Part shown: piece by piece, positions 1 to 8,480 of the stretch
How the letters are laid out: the number at the start of each line of letters is the position of its first letter
Numbering within the stretch: position 1 is the first letter of the stretch
From: Flammeovirga pectinis
GTDB taxonomy: Bacteria > Bacteroidota > Bacteroidia > Cytophagales > Flammeovirgaceae
Reading direction: 5' to 3'
DNA length: 64,000 nucleotides
Assembly: GCF_003970675.1 (NCBI RefSeq)
Contig: NZ_CP034562.1
Span: forward strand, 2,170,001-2,234,000
Notes under the pieces: generated by a model
The model's input: the letters and a program-made list of their open reading frames with translations, nothing else
Told to the model about the DNA's origin: nothing
The model's database searches: none
Position numbers and translations under genes: made by a program

Positions 1-1
1 T

Positions 2-97
2 GGAGATTATGCTTCGGCAGATAAAGGTTTTGAATCTATGGTTGCTTCTGATGTTATAGAAAGCCTAGGAAAAGCATTTTTTGAGTTATTAAAGTAG
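2..97 (+). CDS. 3' end of an unidentified gene (partial)
   Basis: An open frame runs in from the left edge and ends at a TAG at 95-97, followed at once by a strong terminator. Only 31 residues are visible, acidic and helix-like, with no motif I recognise. The codon use looks normal for the window and the terminator supports a real gene end. No function can be assigned. Confidence 0.55.
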   Translation, partial: GDYASADKGFESMVASDVIESLGKAFFELLK

Positions 98-115
98 AAC
101 ATCAGTTATGAAATT

Positions 116-147
116 AAGAGCGAGTGAAATTAGTTCTTCTCGCTCTT
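116..147 (+). terminator. Intrinsic terminator
   Basis: A perfect 9-bp stem (116-124 with 139-147) has a 14-nt loop and is followed by a T run on the plus strand. It closes the partial gene ending at 97 and lies just past the 3' end of the convergent barrel gene. Confidence 0.8.
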
Positions 148-158
148 TTTTAATGCTT

Positions 159-590
159 TTAAAGTCTAAAACCAATCCCAAAACTTAGTGTAAACATTTT
201 TCTACTAAAATAGTAATCTCCGTTTACTTGTAAACTCATACCATCTTGTAACCCATGAGAATACCCTCCTCCGAGTGCAAAGTCGGTTTGATTAACCAAG
301 ACACCTTTCATACTAAAATGAAATTCTGGCACAATATAAATTCTGTTTCCTAAAATTAGGGAGTGCTTGTCTGTAAGGTACTCGTACCCTGCTGTAAGCG
401 CCATGTTGCCACTCATAAAGAAATTCAGTTCTGCATTTCCATAGAAATACGTTCCTTTATCACCTCCAAAAGTAGGCCCTATACTTCCAGAAAGTTCTAC
501 CCTCCCGTTCCCACTTTTTTGTGACGATTGTGCACTTATAAATTGACTAGTTAAAGCTATTGTTGAAATTAGTAGTAATATTTTTCTCAT
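159..590 (-). CDS. Small outer-membrane beta-barrel protein
   Basis: This 143-residue protein starts with a signal peptide of about 20 residues ending in a SAQ-type cleavage site. The rest alternates polar and hydrophobic residues in short glycine- and aromatic-rich strands, as in small Bacteroidota beta-barrels, and it ends in hydrophobic and basic residues after the last strand. It probably sits in the outer membrane. No family-specific motif is visible and no partner gene adjoins it. The ATG at 590 is well placed for the signal peptide. Confidence 0.6.
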   Translation of the reverse strand: MRKILLLISTIALTSQFISAQSSQKSGNGRVELSGSIGPTFGGDKGTYFYGNAELNFFMSGNMALTAGYEYLTDKHSLILGNRIYIVPEFHFSMKGVLVNQTDFALGGGYSHGLQDGMSLQVNGDYYFSRKMFTLSFGIGFRL

Positions 591-763
591 TGTTGATCGT
601 TAATAGTACATACAAAGCTATACAATCAAAATGTTTGAAAATCTTAAAGATGGTATTGGTTGCAATACATTAACAATCAAAGTAAAGCTGATAGGTATTG
701 TATCAAGTGTTTTTCATAAATTCACCCATCAATTTATTATCACAAATAAACAACTTCCCACTA

Positions 764-2896
764 ATGAAAACTTTTTTAAAAGTAGTCGCTCCAATTATTG
801 GTGCTGCTGCAATTACCTCTTGTGAAGTAAAACCCCCTTCAATGGCGTATCCAGATACAAAACGTGATGTAGTTGTTACTACATATTTCGGAGAAGAAGT
901 TAAAGACCCCTACCGTTGGTTAGAAGATGACAAATCTGAAGAGACCGCAGAATGGGTGAAAGCAGAAAATGATTTAACGCAAAAATACCTAAGTCAAATT
1001 ACGTATAAACAAGGTATTGTTGACCGTTTAACAGAGCTTTGGAACTATGAGAAAATCACAGCTCCGAGAAAGCATGGAGAATGGTTGTATTTCTATAAAA
1101 ATGATGGTTTACAAAATCAATATGTAATTTATAGAAAGAAAGCGAATAGCGATAAAGAAGAGATATTTTTAGATCCAAATACGTTCTCTGAAGATGGAAC
1201 AACTTCTCTTTCTTCAATAAAATTTACTAAAGATGGTAAACTCGCTGCTTACGCAACTTCTGCAGGCGGTTCTGATTGGAGAACAATCCATATTATCTCT
1301 ACTGAAAATGGAAAAGAAGTAGAAGCCCCAATCTTAGATGCTAAATTTACAGGCATATCTTGGAAAGGTAACGAGGGTTTTTATTACAGTAGTTATGATA
1401 AACCAAAAGAGGGTTCTCAGTTATCTGGTATGACACAACATCATAAATTGATGTATCACCAGCTGGGTACTAAACAAGCTACTGATCAGCTTGTTTTTGG
1501 TGGAAAAGAAACTCCAAGAAGATACGTGGGGGGTAATGTTACAGACGATAATAAATACCTTCTTATATCTGCATCGGTAAATACTTCTGGTAATGAGTTG
1601 TACATTCAAGATTTAAGTAAAAAGAATGCACCTATTATTACTATGGTAGACAACTTTGATAATAACTCTTATGTGTTGTATTCTAAAGGCGATCAACTTT
1701 TTATTCAAACGGATTACAATGCTCCAAACCAAAAGGTAGTTACTGTAAATGCTAAAAAACCTGAGTTAGCACATTGGAAAGACCTTATTCCTGAAACAGA
1801 AAATGTACTTTCTGCCTCTACAGCCGGTGGTAAATTATTTGCTAATTATATGGTAGATGCTGTTTCTAAAGTCTATCAATATGATTTGAATGGCAAAAAA
1901 GAAAGAGAAATCAAATTACCTGGCTTTGGCACTGCAAATGGTTTTTACGGAGAAGACGAGGACAAAACTTTGTTCTATTCTTTCACTTCGTATATCTACC
2001 CTTCTACTACTTTTGAATACACAATCAAATCGGGTGAATCAAAAGAATATTTAAAATCTAAAGTAAAATTCAACCCTTCTGAATATACTTCAGAACAAGT
2101 TTTTTATGCATCTAAAGATGGTACAAAAGTACCTATGATCATCACCTATAAAAAAGGTTTAAAGAAAGACGGTACAAACCCAACTATTCTTTATGGATAT
2201 GGTGGATTTAATGTTTCGCTTCAGCCAAGTTTTAATACAGCCAATATTGTTTGGTTAGAAAATGGTGGTATTTACGCTGTTGCTAACTTGCGTGGTGGCG
2301 GTGAATATGGCGAAAAATGGCACACGGCAGGTACAAAAATGCAAAAGCAAAATGTTTTCGATGACTTTATTGCTGCTGCCGAATACCTGAAAAAAGAAAA
2401 GTATACTACTACTGAAAAATTAGCCATTAGAGGTGGTTCTAATGGTGGTTTACTTGTTGGAGCTGTAATGACTCAGCAACCAAATTTAATGCAAGTTGCT
2501 TTCCCTGCTGTTGGTGTTTTAGATATGCTACGCTATAATAAATTTACAGCAGGTGCTGGTTGGGCGTACGATTACGGTACTGCAGAAGACTCTAAAGAAA
2601 TGTTCGAATACCTTAGAGGATACTCTCCATACCACAATGTGAAAAAAGGAACTATTTACCCTGCCACTATGATTACAACCGCTGATCATGACGACAGAGT
2701 TGTCCCTGCACATTCGTTTAAATTTGCCGCTCAGTTACAACATGACGATGGTGGTAATAACCCAATCTTAATTCGTATCGAATCTAATGCCGGACATGGT
2801 GCTGGTAAACCTACAGATATGATTATTGATGGTTATGCCGATCTATTTGCTTTTGCGTGGTTTAATATGGATTTCACCCCTGCCTTAACAAAGTAA
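764..2896 (+). CDS. Prolyl oligopeptidase family (S9A) lipoprotein
   Basis: This is a post-proline endopeptidase of 710 residues, close to the family's usual 690-710. The frame is open further upstream, but I start at ATG 764 because it begins a lipoprotein signal with the lipobox cysteine at residue 20. The N-terminal half is the beta-propeller. The C-terminal alpha/beta-hydrolase domain shows the triad: Ser559 in GGSNGG, Asp643 in DHDDRVVP and His678 in NAGHG. The lipid anchor implies an envelope location, like the secreted enzyme of Elizabethkingia. The gene is monocistronic and ends at a strong terminator. The family call is firm; the substrate (proline-containing oligopeptides) is inferred. 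Confidence 0.93.
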   Translation: MKTFLKVVAPIIGAAAITSCEVKPPSMAYPDTKRDVVVTTYFGEEVKDPYRWLEDDKSEETAEWVKAENDLTQKYLSQITYKQGIVDRLTELWNYEKITAPRKHGEWLYFYKNDGLQNQYVIYRKKANSDKEEIFLDPNTFSEDGTTSLSSIKFTKDGKLAAYATSAGGSDWRTIHIISTENGKEVEAPILDAKFTGISWKGNEGFYYSSYDKPKEGSQLSGMTQHHKLMYHQLGTKQATDQLVFGGKETPRRYVGGNVTDDNKYLLISASVNTSGNELYIQDLSKKNAPIITMVDNFDNNSYVLYSKGDQLFIQTDYNAPNQKVVTVNAKKPELAHWKDLIPETENVLSASTAGGKLFANYMVDAVSKVYQYDLNGKKEREIKLPGFGTANGFYGEDEDKTLFYSFTSYIYPSTTFEYTIKSGESKEYLKSKVKFNPSEYTSEQVFYASKDGTKVPMIITYKKGLKKDGTNPTILYGYGGFNVSLQPSFNTANIVWLENGGIYAVANLRGGGEYGEKWHTAGTKMQKQNVFDDFIAAAEYLKKEKYTTTEKLAIRGGSNGGLLVGAVMTQQPNLMQVAFPAVGVLDMLRYNKFTAGAGWAYDYGTAEDSKEMFEYLRGYSPYHNVKKGTIYPATMITTADHDDRVVPAHSFKFAAQLQHDDGGNNPILIRIESNAGHGAGKPTDMIIDGYADLFAFAWFNMDFTPALTK

Positions 2897-2916
2897 GGCG
2901 TAAACCTATCAATATA

Positions 2917-2956
2917 AAAGACCTCCTTACAACTGAAAAGTTTTAAGGAGGTCTTT
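2917..2956. terminator. Bidirectional terminator
   Basis: A 12-bp perfect stem (2917-2928 with 2945-2956) has T runs on the plus side and A runs before it. It lies between the convergent prolyl oligopeptidase and NADAR-like genes and can serve both. Confidence 0.85.
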
Positions 2957-2983
2957 TTATTTATCAAGAATTAATAAGGCGAA

Positions 2984-3829
2984 CTATTCGTTAAAATCAA
3001 CTGTTTCAATCTCGCCTCCAAATACATTAATATTAAAAGGAGGCGTAACATTTAGAAGATTAAATCTACCCGTTTTTTCAAGTAATTCCAATCTATATTT
3101 ATCACGCAGTCTAGCTATTAATTTGCCAAAAATATTTAGTCCTGTAAGATTTCCATTTCGTTCAATTTTAGTAGACCAAAAAGTATCTGGGTTTCTTAAA
3201 TCAGAAGATACTTGTACAATAGGTGCAAGATTAGCTGCTCCATTTCTAAGTAAAACCCTACCAAATTCCTTACGGTTACTCGCCAATTTCATTACCAAAG
3301 CATACCACATTGCATTCAATATTTCTGTGAGTGCTTCCCAATGTTTTTCTTTATAGGATGAAAAAGGTAAATCTCTCATTTCCCATTCTCTAAGGATATA
3401 AGATGATCTCCAAAAGAAGCGCATTTCTTCTCTTCTCTCTCCAATTTTCTTAGCACTTTCACCTGCCGTTTGATCTAAAATTATTAATTGCTTTTCAACA
3501 ACATCATCCCCTTTTTTAGGGTCTAATTTAATAATCTGATACAAATGTTCAGCAGTTCTAAAGTGAGGGAATTGAGGAACAATGATTGGGTAACCTACTA
3601 CTTCATTAGATAAATGATGTGCTTCATCATGTAAAATATGTAATCGAGAACTATTTTTCTTTACATACATACTCAAGCCCTCATTACTTACTTTTCCTTG
3701 TTTGACTGCATCAAATAAAGGGTTTAAATTAAATACAAAGCACTCCTTCTTATCTAATAAAAAGTCTTTAATTTTATATGTTTCTGATTTACAAAGTGCC
3801 TTTACTTCATCTACCGATAAATAATACAT
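2984..3829 (-). CDS. NADAR-like protein (putative N-glycosidase fold)
   Basis: The protein has 281 residues. The frame extends three codons further to a TTG, but ATG at 3829 is the likely start. Three stretches match the NADAR/YbiA pattern in order: a LSN segment, then FRTAEHLYQ (family: wpS-EHayQ), then near the C-terminus NPDTFW followed by LTGLNIFGKLIARLR (family: D-fWG, G-N-LGk-L-vR). NADAR proteins cleave N-glycosidic bonds in riboflavin intermediates or remove ADP-ribose from nucleobases. The FWS in place of FWG and the extra N-terminal segment of about 70 residues make this divergent. No DarT-like toxin is adjacent. The fold call is moderate and the activity is unproven. Confidence 0.55.
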   Translation of the reverse strand: MYYLSVDEVKALCKSETYKIKDFLLDKKECFVFNLNPLFDAVKQGKVSNEGLSMYVKKNSSRLHILHDEAHHLSNEVVGYPIIVPQFPHFRTAEHLYQIIKLDPKKGDDVVEKQLIILDQTAGESAKKIGERREEMRFFWRSSYILREWEMRDLPFSSYKEKHWEALTEILNAMWYALVMKLASNRKEFGRVLLRNGAANLAPIVQVSSDLRNPDTFWSTKIERNGNLTGLNIFGKLIARLRDKYRLELLEKTGRFNLLNVTPPFNINVFGGEIETVDFNE

Positions 3830-3855
3830 TATTGTCAAATTTTATGGAAAAGAGT

Positions 3856-4245
3856 TTATTGCTGTTTTGTCATTCTATACGATTTCCCTTCATATTTAAA
3901 GAGAATGTGTGTAATGTCCGCTTGTTCTAAATATATTGTCTGATTTACCTGAACTTCACCAATTGTTGTGACAACTTTAAATTCAGCATCGTCTCCTTTC
4001 ATCTGAAAATAATCTCCAATAATAGACGTAATTTCAGGATCGTTGACATTTTTCATTGCATTATGAAACTTAAACTCAATTAAAGTCGCTTTCATGTCAA
4101 TCACACCGTCATTATATAAATAGGTTCCATCTATTAAATTATACCCTTCTGGATTTGGCTTAGGCTCTACGTGTTCTCTATCACAGGATATTATAATGAA
4201 AGGAATTGTTATAAGAAGTAAGCTAAAAACTAAAAACTGTTTCAT
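3856..4245 (-). CDS. Small lipoprotein, unknown function
   Basis: This is a 129-residue protein with a lipoprotein signal and a lipobox cysteine at residue 21. The mature part has about 105 residues, is mostly beta-type and shows no recognised motif. It lies 26 nt upstream of the NADAR-like gene on the same strand, so the two may be co-transcribed. Upstream is the 500-nt region holding the divergent cobalamin riboswitch. Confidence 0.65.
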   Translation of the reverse strand: MKQFLVFSLLLITIPFIIISCDREHVEPKPNPEGYNLIDGTYLYNDGVIDMKATLIEFKFHNAMKNVNDPEITSIIGDYFQMKGDDAEFKVVTTIGEVQVNQTIYLEQADITHILFKYEGKSYRMTKQQ

Positions 4246-4459
4246 ATAAATTAATTAAAATTAGGTCGTACTAGAAATTTCAATTTCTACAATCGTCAAT
4301 AAATCAAAATTGAAACGTGAAGATAATTTTTTAGTTATTCATATAAAAATAGACGTCAAAAAATGCCCTAAAATAGTTGGTTTCTAAGGTGCTACTTTTC
4401 CAAGTTTATTTTAGTGATTGTCGTCAGTGTAACTTATAAAATTATCCATCAAATTTAAG
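4246..4459. other. Intergenic stretch before the cobalamin riboswitch
   Basis: This AT-rich, non-coding region lies between divergent transcripts. It should hold the promoters of the lipoprotein gene (minus) and of the riboswitch-nrdD transcript (plus). I see no unambiguous -33/-7 pair. Confidence 0.5.
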
Positions 4460-4616
4460 TATTCGTGGTTTCAAAATCTTTGAAATAACAGGGAATCTAG
4501 TGTAAATCTAGAACTGTCCTCGCAGCTGTAACTCTTTAAAATGCATTATTAATACCATTGTATAACCGAGAAGGTAATAATGAAAAGAAGAGAAGTCAGA
4601 AGACCTACCAAGAATG
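4460..4616 (+). promoter_or_regulatory. Cobalamin riboswitch upstream of nrdD
   Basis: The conserved core is visible in order: GGGAATctagTG at 4491, the CGCAGCTGTAAC element near 4520-4532, ACCATTG and GAGAAGG near 4554-4574, then the B12 box GTCAGAAGACCTACC around 4595-4609. A P1 helix forms between 4460-4469 and 4607-4616 with one mismatch. About 140 nt separate it from the nrdD start. A small hairpin near 4657-4676 could belong to the expression platform; no clear terminator is visible, so the mechanism is open. It predicts repression of nrdD when adenosylcobalamin is abundant. Confidence 0.9.
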
Positions 4617-4755
4617 CATTTGTAAAACAACTTCGAGTGAAAAGTTGAGTCTTTAAACACCTTGCTACGTGTTTATCTGATAGCCCCACTCCTATAATTA
4701 CAAACTTCAAAACATTGTATTCGCTAGAGTACTTCCTTTAAAAACTTATAACATT

Positions 4756-6600
4756 TTGAAAGTGGTAGAACAAATTGACAGCAAGATTTTAAGATTTGCC
4801 AACGAAGCAATCAACTTAACAAATATTGAAAATGAGAATGCTAATATGCCTGAAGGTGTATTTACGGCAAAATTAACACGTATGTCTTCCGAAGTGGCAA
4901 AAGAATACGCAAAGCAATATTTACTGCCAGAAAAGCATTTAAAGATGCACGAAGAAGGTTGGATTTACATTCACGATTTCAGTTCTTATGCTGTAGGTAT
5001 GCAAAACTGTATGTTTATTGATATTGGAGAAATTCTCAGTAAAGCTATCCATACAACAAATGGAACAATGCGTTCTCCTAAAAGTATTAGAGCGGCATTA
5101 CAGGTTACAGCAGTAGTTTTACAGTGCCAAAGTAATGCACAGTTTGGAGGAATAGCTATTAATGCTTTCGATTTCCATATGGGGAAATTTATAAAGATGA
5201 GTTTCGAGAAACATCAAAAAACTGCTTTAAACTATTCCATATCTAATCCAGATAATTACGCATGGGAACAAACAGAAGAAGAAACTTATCAAGCTTGCGA
5301 AGCCTTTCTTCATAATTTAAATCACTTAGAAAGTAGAGCCGGAAATCAATTGCCTTTTGTATCAATTAATTACGGTTGTGATACATCAAAAGAAGGACAA
5401 TTGTTTATTAAATGTCTTTTAAAAGCTACGCTAGAAGGTATTGGGGAGAAGAAAACAACGCCTATTTTTCCTATTCAGATTTGGCAATATAGAGAAGAAA
5501 ATGGGGGAATTGTAAATGAAGAACTCTTTGCATTAGCCAACGAATGTTCTATAAAAAGAGTCTACCCTAATTATGTAAATACACATAAAGAAATCTATGA
5601 TGTAGTTGATAAAAATGGTAAAATCGATCCAGATTTAATACCTGCCACTATGGGTTGTAGAACTAGATTAGGAAAAAATCAACACGGTTCTAATGGAAAA
5701 TCTGGTAGAGGGAATTTATCTCCTGTTACTATGAATTTACCCAAATATGCTATCGAAACAGGCAATTGGGAAGATTTTAGAGCACTCGTAAAAGAAATGG
5801 CTTATACAGGAATTGACATGATGGAAGTGCGTTTAAGATGGCAACGCAAACAGTTAATGGGTGCAGCTCCTTTTATGTATAAAAATGGAATTTGGAAACA
5901 CAATAAACCCTATGATGAAATGACTAAGATTGGAGACATTCTCTATTCTGGTACATTAGCACTTGGTTTTATTGGTGTAGCAGAAGCTGCGTTACTGCTC
6001 TTTGGAAAACACCATGGAGAATCTAAACAAGTTCAAGATAATATGTTAGGGCTGATAAAAGAGCTTTCTGAATTGTGTGAGGTAGAATCTGAACGAAGAC
6101 GTTTAAACATTTCTTTGTACGCAACACCTGCAGAAAGTTTATGTCACCGTTTTGCGAAACAATTACAAGAGCAATATGGCCGTGTGAAAGGTATTTTTGA
6201 TAAAGAATTTATTACTAACTCATTTCATATTCCCGTTTGGCACAACATCAGTTATGTAGATAAAATTGCTTTAGAAGCACCTTACCATAACTATTGCACA
6301 GGAGGTTCTATCACTTATGTTGAACTAAGGTCTGAAATTATTAAAACGCCTCATCTTTATAAAGATTTAATTAGAGGTGCTATGAATGAAGGGGTATATT
6401 ATTTTGCTACAAATATTCAGAAAGACAGATGTTTAGCCTGTGATCATGAAGGTGTTTTTGCAGATTTAAAATGTGACAACTGTGCATCACAAGATATTAT
6501 CACTCTAAGAAGGGTAACAGGTTACATTACTGGAGCCTATCATAAGGTGTTTAATAACGGAAAAAAGGATGAGGTAAGAAGTAGAGTAAAACATTATTAA
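4756..6600 (+). CDS. nrdD: Anaerobic ribonucleoside-triphosphate reductase (class III)
   Basis: This glycyl-radical enzyme reduces NTPs to dNTPs without oxygen or B12. The frame gives 614 residues. No ATG exists upstream in frame before a stop at 4681, so initiation is at TTG 4756 or GTG 4762. Visible residues (TTG numbering) are Cys85 and Cys301 in MGCRTR for the active site, the zinc site Cys559/562/573/576, and the glycyl radical Gly589 in RVTGY. The usual N-terminal ATP-cone of about 90 residues is absent, so the protein begins at the catalytic core. The activase gene nrdG is not adjacent. A cobalamin riboswitch precedes it, implying use when B12 is scarce. Confidence 0.93.
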   Translation: MKVVEQIDSKILRFANEAINLTNIENENANMPEGVFTAKLTRMSSEVAKEYAKQYLLPEKHLKMHEEGWIYIHDFSSYAVGMQNCMFIDIGEILSKAIHTTNGTMRSPKSIRAALQVTAVVLQCQSNAQFGGIAINAFDFHMGKFIKMSFEKHQKTALNYSISNPDNYAWEQTEEETYQACEAFLHNLNHLESRAGNQLPFVSINYGCDTSKEGQLFIKCLLKATLEGIGEKKTTPIFPIQIWQYREENGGIVNEELFALANECSIKRVYPNYVNTHKEIYDVVDKNGKIDPDLIPATMGCRTRLGKNQHGSNGKSGRGNLSPVTMNLPKYAIETGNWEDFRALVKEMAYTGIDMMEVRLRWQRKQLMGAAPFMYKNGIWKHNKPYDEMTKIGDILYSGTLALGFIGVAEAALLLFGKHHGESKQVQDNMLGLIKELSELCEVESERRRLNISLYATPAESLCHRFAKQLQEQYGRVKGIFDKEFITNSFHIPVWHNISYVDKIALEAPYHNYCTGGSITYVELRSEIIKTPHLYKDLIRGAMNEGVYYFATNIQKDRCLACDHEGVFADLKCDNCASQDIITLRRVTGYITGAYHKVFNNGKKDEVRSRVKHY

Positions 6601-6695
6601 ATATAAAAACTTACAATGTAAACTTTTTTCTAAAAAGTAATGTTTTTGAAGAATACTACCGTTAACTATCCTTAACCGTTAAATCCCTCTTAACT

Positions 6696-7082
6696 ATGAT
6701 TTTAAAACTATTACTTTTTTTACTTTTTGGCTTTTTCATTTCAATAGAAAGATCAAAAGCACAGAAGACAGTACAAAGACCAATTCTAATCACCGAAGAA
6801 TGTGATTTTATCTACCTTTTCTTGAAAACACACAGGAAAGATTGCATTAAAGGAGATTCATTAATTGTTTCTGAAATTTTCAAAGTAGCTAAAAATGAAA
6901 TAAACACTAGAAAATTTAATTTATTAGAAAACTTTGAAGAAGAAGTACAAAATCAAAACAGAAGGTATGTAATTGATCTATCCATCAAAAGTATTCATGG
7001 AATATATCAGACACTAGATTCTGCAATTTTTGAAAGGAATAACCTCATTTTTCCAATTGAAAACAAACTGGTACTGAAATAG
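6696..7082 (+). CDS. Exported protein of unknown function
   Basis: This 128-residue protein has an N-terminal signal peptide (hydrophobic residues 3-16, cleavage likely after SKAQ near residue 22). The mature part is charged, with two cysteines (in EECDF and KDCIK) that could pair in the periplasm. I recognise no family. It lies 95 nt behind nrdD and ends at a strong terminator, so it may be read through from nrdD, though a functional link is not evident. Confidence 0.6.
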   Translation: MILKLLLFLLFGFFISIERSKAQKTVQRPILITEECDFIYLFLKTHRKDCIKGDSLIVSEIFKVAKNEINTRKFNLLENFEEEVQNQNRRYVIDLSIKSIHGIYQTLDSAIFERNNLIFPIENKLVLK

Positions 7083-7085
7083 AAA

Positions 7086-7123
7086 AAAGGGTAGTCAATT
7101 ATTTAAATAATTCACTACCCTTT
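7086..7123. terminator. Bidirectional terminator
   Basis: A 10-bp stem (7086-7095 with 7114-7123) has a palindromic AT-rich loop that extends it, with A and T runs on the two sides. It lies between convergent genes ending at 7082 and 7148. Confidence 0.8.
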
Positions 7124-7147
7124 CTTATTTATATTTTAAAGTAACGA

Positions 7148-7528
7148 TTACATCCACTCTTCGCAGAAGCGTAAGAATTTAACTTTTAATTCGTTATAAA
7201 TTGAGTGAAATTTTGCCATTTCTGAATACATTCCCTCTTGGTCTTCAAATTTAGTTTTTGAAGCTTTGATTGGGTTTTCTTTTTCTGCAGCTACTAACTC
7301 TTCTTCTTGTAATTTAATTTTGTGATTAAGTGTATCAATCACTTCGTTTTGAGCGATAAATTGATTCTTAAATTGAGTAAGCTCTTCTCTAATTTTTTGA
7401 TGATTATTTTTTTTAGTTAATTCTTCAACTCTATCAGCATATAATTTAATTTGTTCTTTATAAAAAGATAATTCTTTAACCCATACTGTATGTTCGAAGT
7501 GTAAAGAAGCTACATTTAAAGTATTCAT
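7148..7528 (-). CDS. Small coiled-coil cytoplasmic protein, unknown function
   Basis: This 126-residue protein has no signal peptide. Residues about 15-85 are charged heptad-like helix (many E/K/Q with leucine or isoleucine at regular spacing), so a coiled coil is likely. The C-terminus ends in an aromatic CEEWM segment. No enzyme motif is visible and it is monocistronic. A structural or adaptor role would be a guess. Confidence 0.6.
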   Translation of the reverse strand: MNTLNVASLHFEHTVWVKELSFYKEQIKLYADRVEELTKKNNHQKIREELTQFKNQFIAQNEVIDTLNHKIKLQEEELVAAEKENPIKASKTKFEDQEGMYSEMAKFHSIYNELKVKFLRFCEEWM

Positions 7529-7673
7529 GATTTTAAAATTTTGATGTTTTTTTAAGATTAATTATGACTGTTTATACTCGTCTTCTCTCAACAATGTTAC
7601 AAAATTCTACCTCAATCCTAGTTTTTGATTATAATTTGAAACTAACTAATCATATTTTGATATTTTCACTAAA

Positions 7674-7704
7674 AAAGCACTAAGAATTGAATTCCTAGTG
7701 CTTT
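7674..7704 (-). terminator. Intrinsic terminator of the thioesterase operon
   Basis: A 15-bp stem with one wobble on the minus strand (7674-7688 with 7690-7704) is followed on the minus strand by a T run at 7671-7676. It lies 24 nt past the thioesterase stop. Confidence 0.8.
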
Positions 7705-7727
7705 AAATATCTTACGTTACAAGTAGA

Positions 7728-8480
7728 TTATTTCCAGTTTGTATGGATAATACATGCTGGTTTCACTCCTTCTTGTTTCATAATACAAGTAATAACTTTA
7801 GTTACACCCTCTTCTTCGGTTACTTCACTTATCACATTTACTTCTTCATCTAAAACTACTTCAGCAACGTAATTTATTTCTACGTCTGTCAGCATTTTTT
7901 CTGTTTTAAAAGTATGCGGTATACTATCAAGCATCCATTCAAAATACTTAATATTATTTACGTGGTTCACAGGATCTAAATCTGAATACATCGCTTTCTT
8001 CTTCAAAGAAAAATCTACTCTTTCAATTCCCTTTAACCGAGATGGTGATGAAATACAAGCAATATCTGACCTTGGTGTAATTCTATCAACAAACTCTTCT
8101 ATTGGCGTTGGTCTACGTTTCTTCATGTCCAAACCAAACCAATTAGAAGTACCTTGAATAATCACGTTTCCTTTTACATCACTGAGCTGAAAATTACGTT
8201 GTGATGAAAACTTTTGAACATCATGTACCCAAGTTTGCATTAATAGCTTCTCTGTCCATTTTGGCCAACGTTCTACATGGTATTTATAACTGCCAAGTAC
8301 CCACGCTTTGCCAATTGCCATCATCTCTCTTAAACCAAACTGTTCTGCATTAGAATGATTTCCTGCTGCTTCCTGAAACAATTCAGAGATAGATGTAGGC
8401 TTTAATGTATAATTTGGACCGATTTGATAAGAAGTAACAATTTGCTCTTCTTCCCAAACACCTTCTTTATTTTCTATCAT
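7728..8480 (-). CDS. Acyl-ACP thioesterase
   Basis: The predicted reaction is hydrolysis of fatty acyl-ACP to free fatty acid, in the cytoplasm. The protein has 250 residues and a double hotdog: domain one about residues 8-130, domain two about 152-250. The domain-two active-site loop reads YSDLDPVNHVNN (165-176). Plant FatA/FatB and most bacterial relatives have D-x-N-x-H there; here it is D169-P-V-N172-H173, so the asparagine is shifted by one. The frame extends to 8519, but only via TTG; ATG 8480 overlaps the stop of the upstream gene by one base (TAATG), which fits coupled translation. Confidence 0.85.
   Translation of the reverse strand: MIENKEGVWEEEQIVTSYQIGPNYTLKPTSISELFQEAAGNHSNAEQFGLREMMAIGKAWVLGSYKYHVERWPKWTEKLLMQTWVHDVQKFSSQRNFQLSDVKGNVIIQGTSNWFGLDMKKRRPTPIEEFVDRITPRSDIACISSPSRLKGIERVDFSLKKKAMYSDLDPVNHVNNIKYFEWMLDSIPHTFKTEKMLTDVEINYVAEVVLDEEVNVISEVTEEEGVTKVITCIMKQEGVKPACIIHTNWK

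Noticed and set aside
2-97. Assigning a family to the partial gene at the left edge
   Set aside because: Only 31 C-terminal residues are visible, without a motif; any name would be a guess.
631-825. A plus-strand frame and a longer N-terminus for the prolyl oligopeptidase (from 698)
   Set aside because: The upstream extension disrupts the lipoprotein signal that begins at ATG 764; the other frame is a shadow.
4617-4755. A missing ATP-cone exon or frameshift upstream of nrdD
   Set aside because: The space between the riboswitch and the core is only 140 nt, too short for a cone, and it contains stops.
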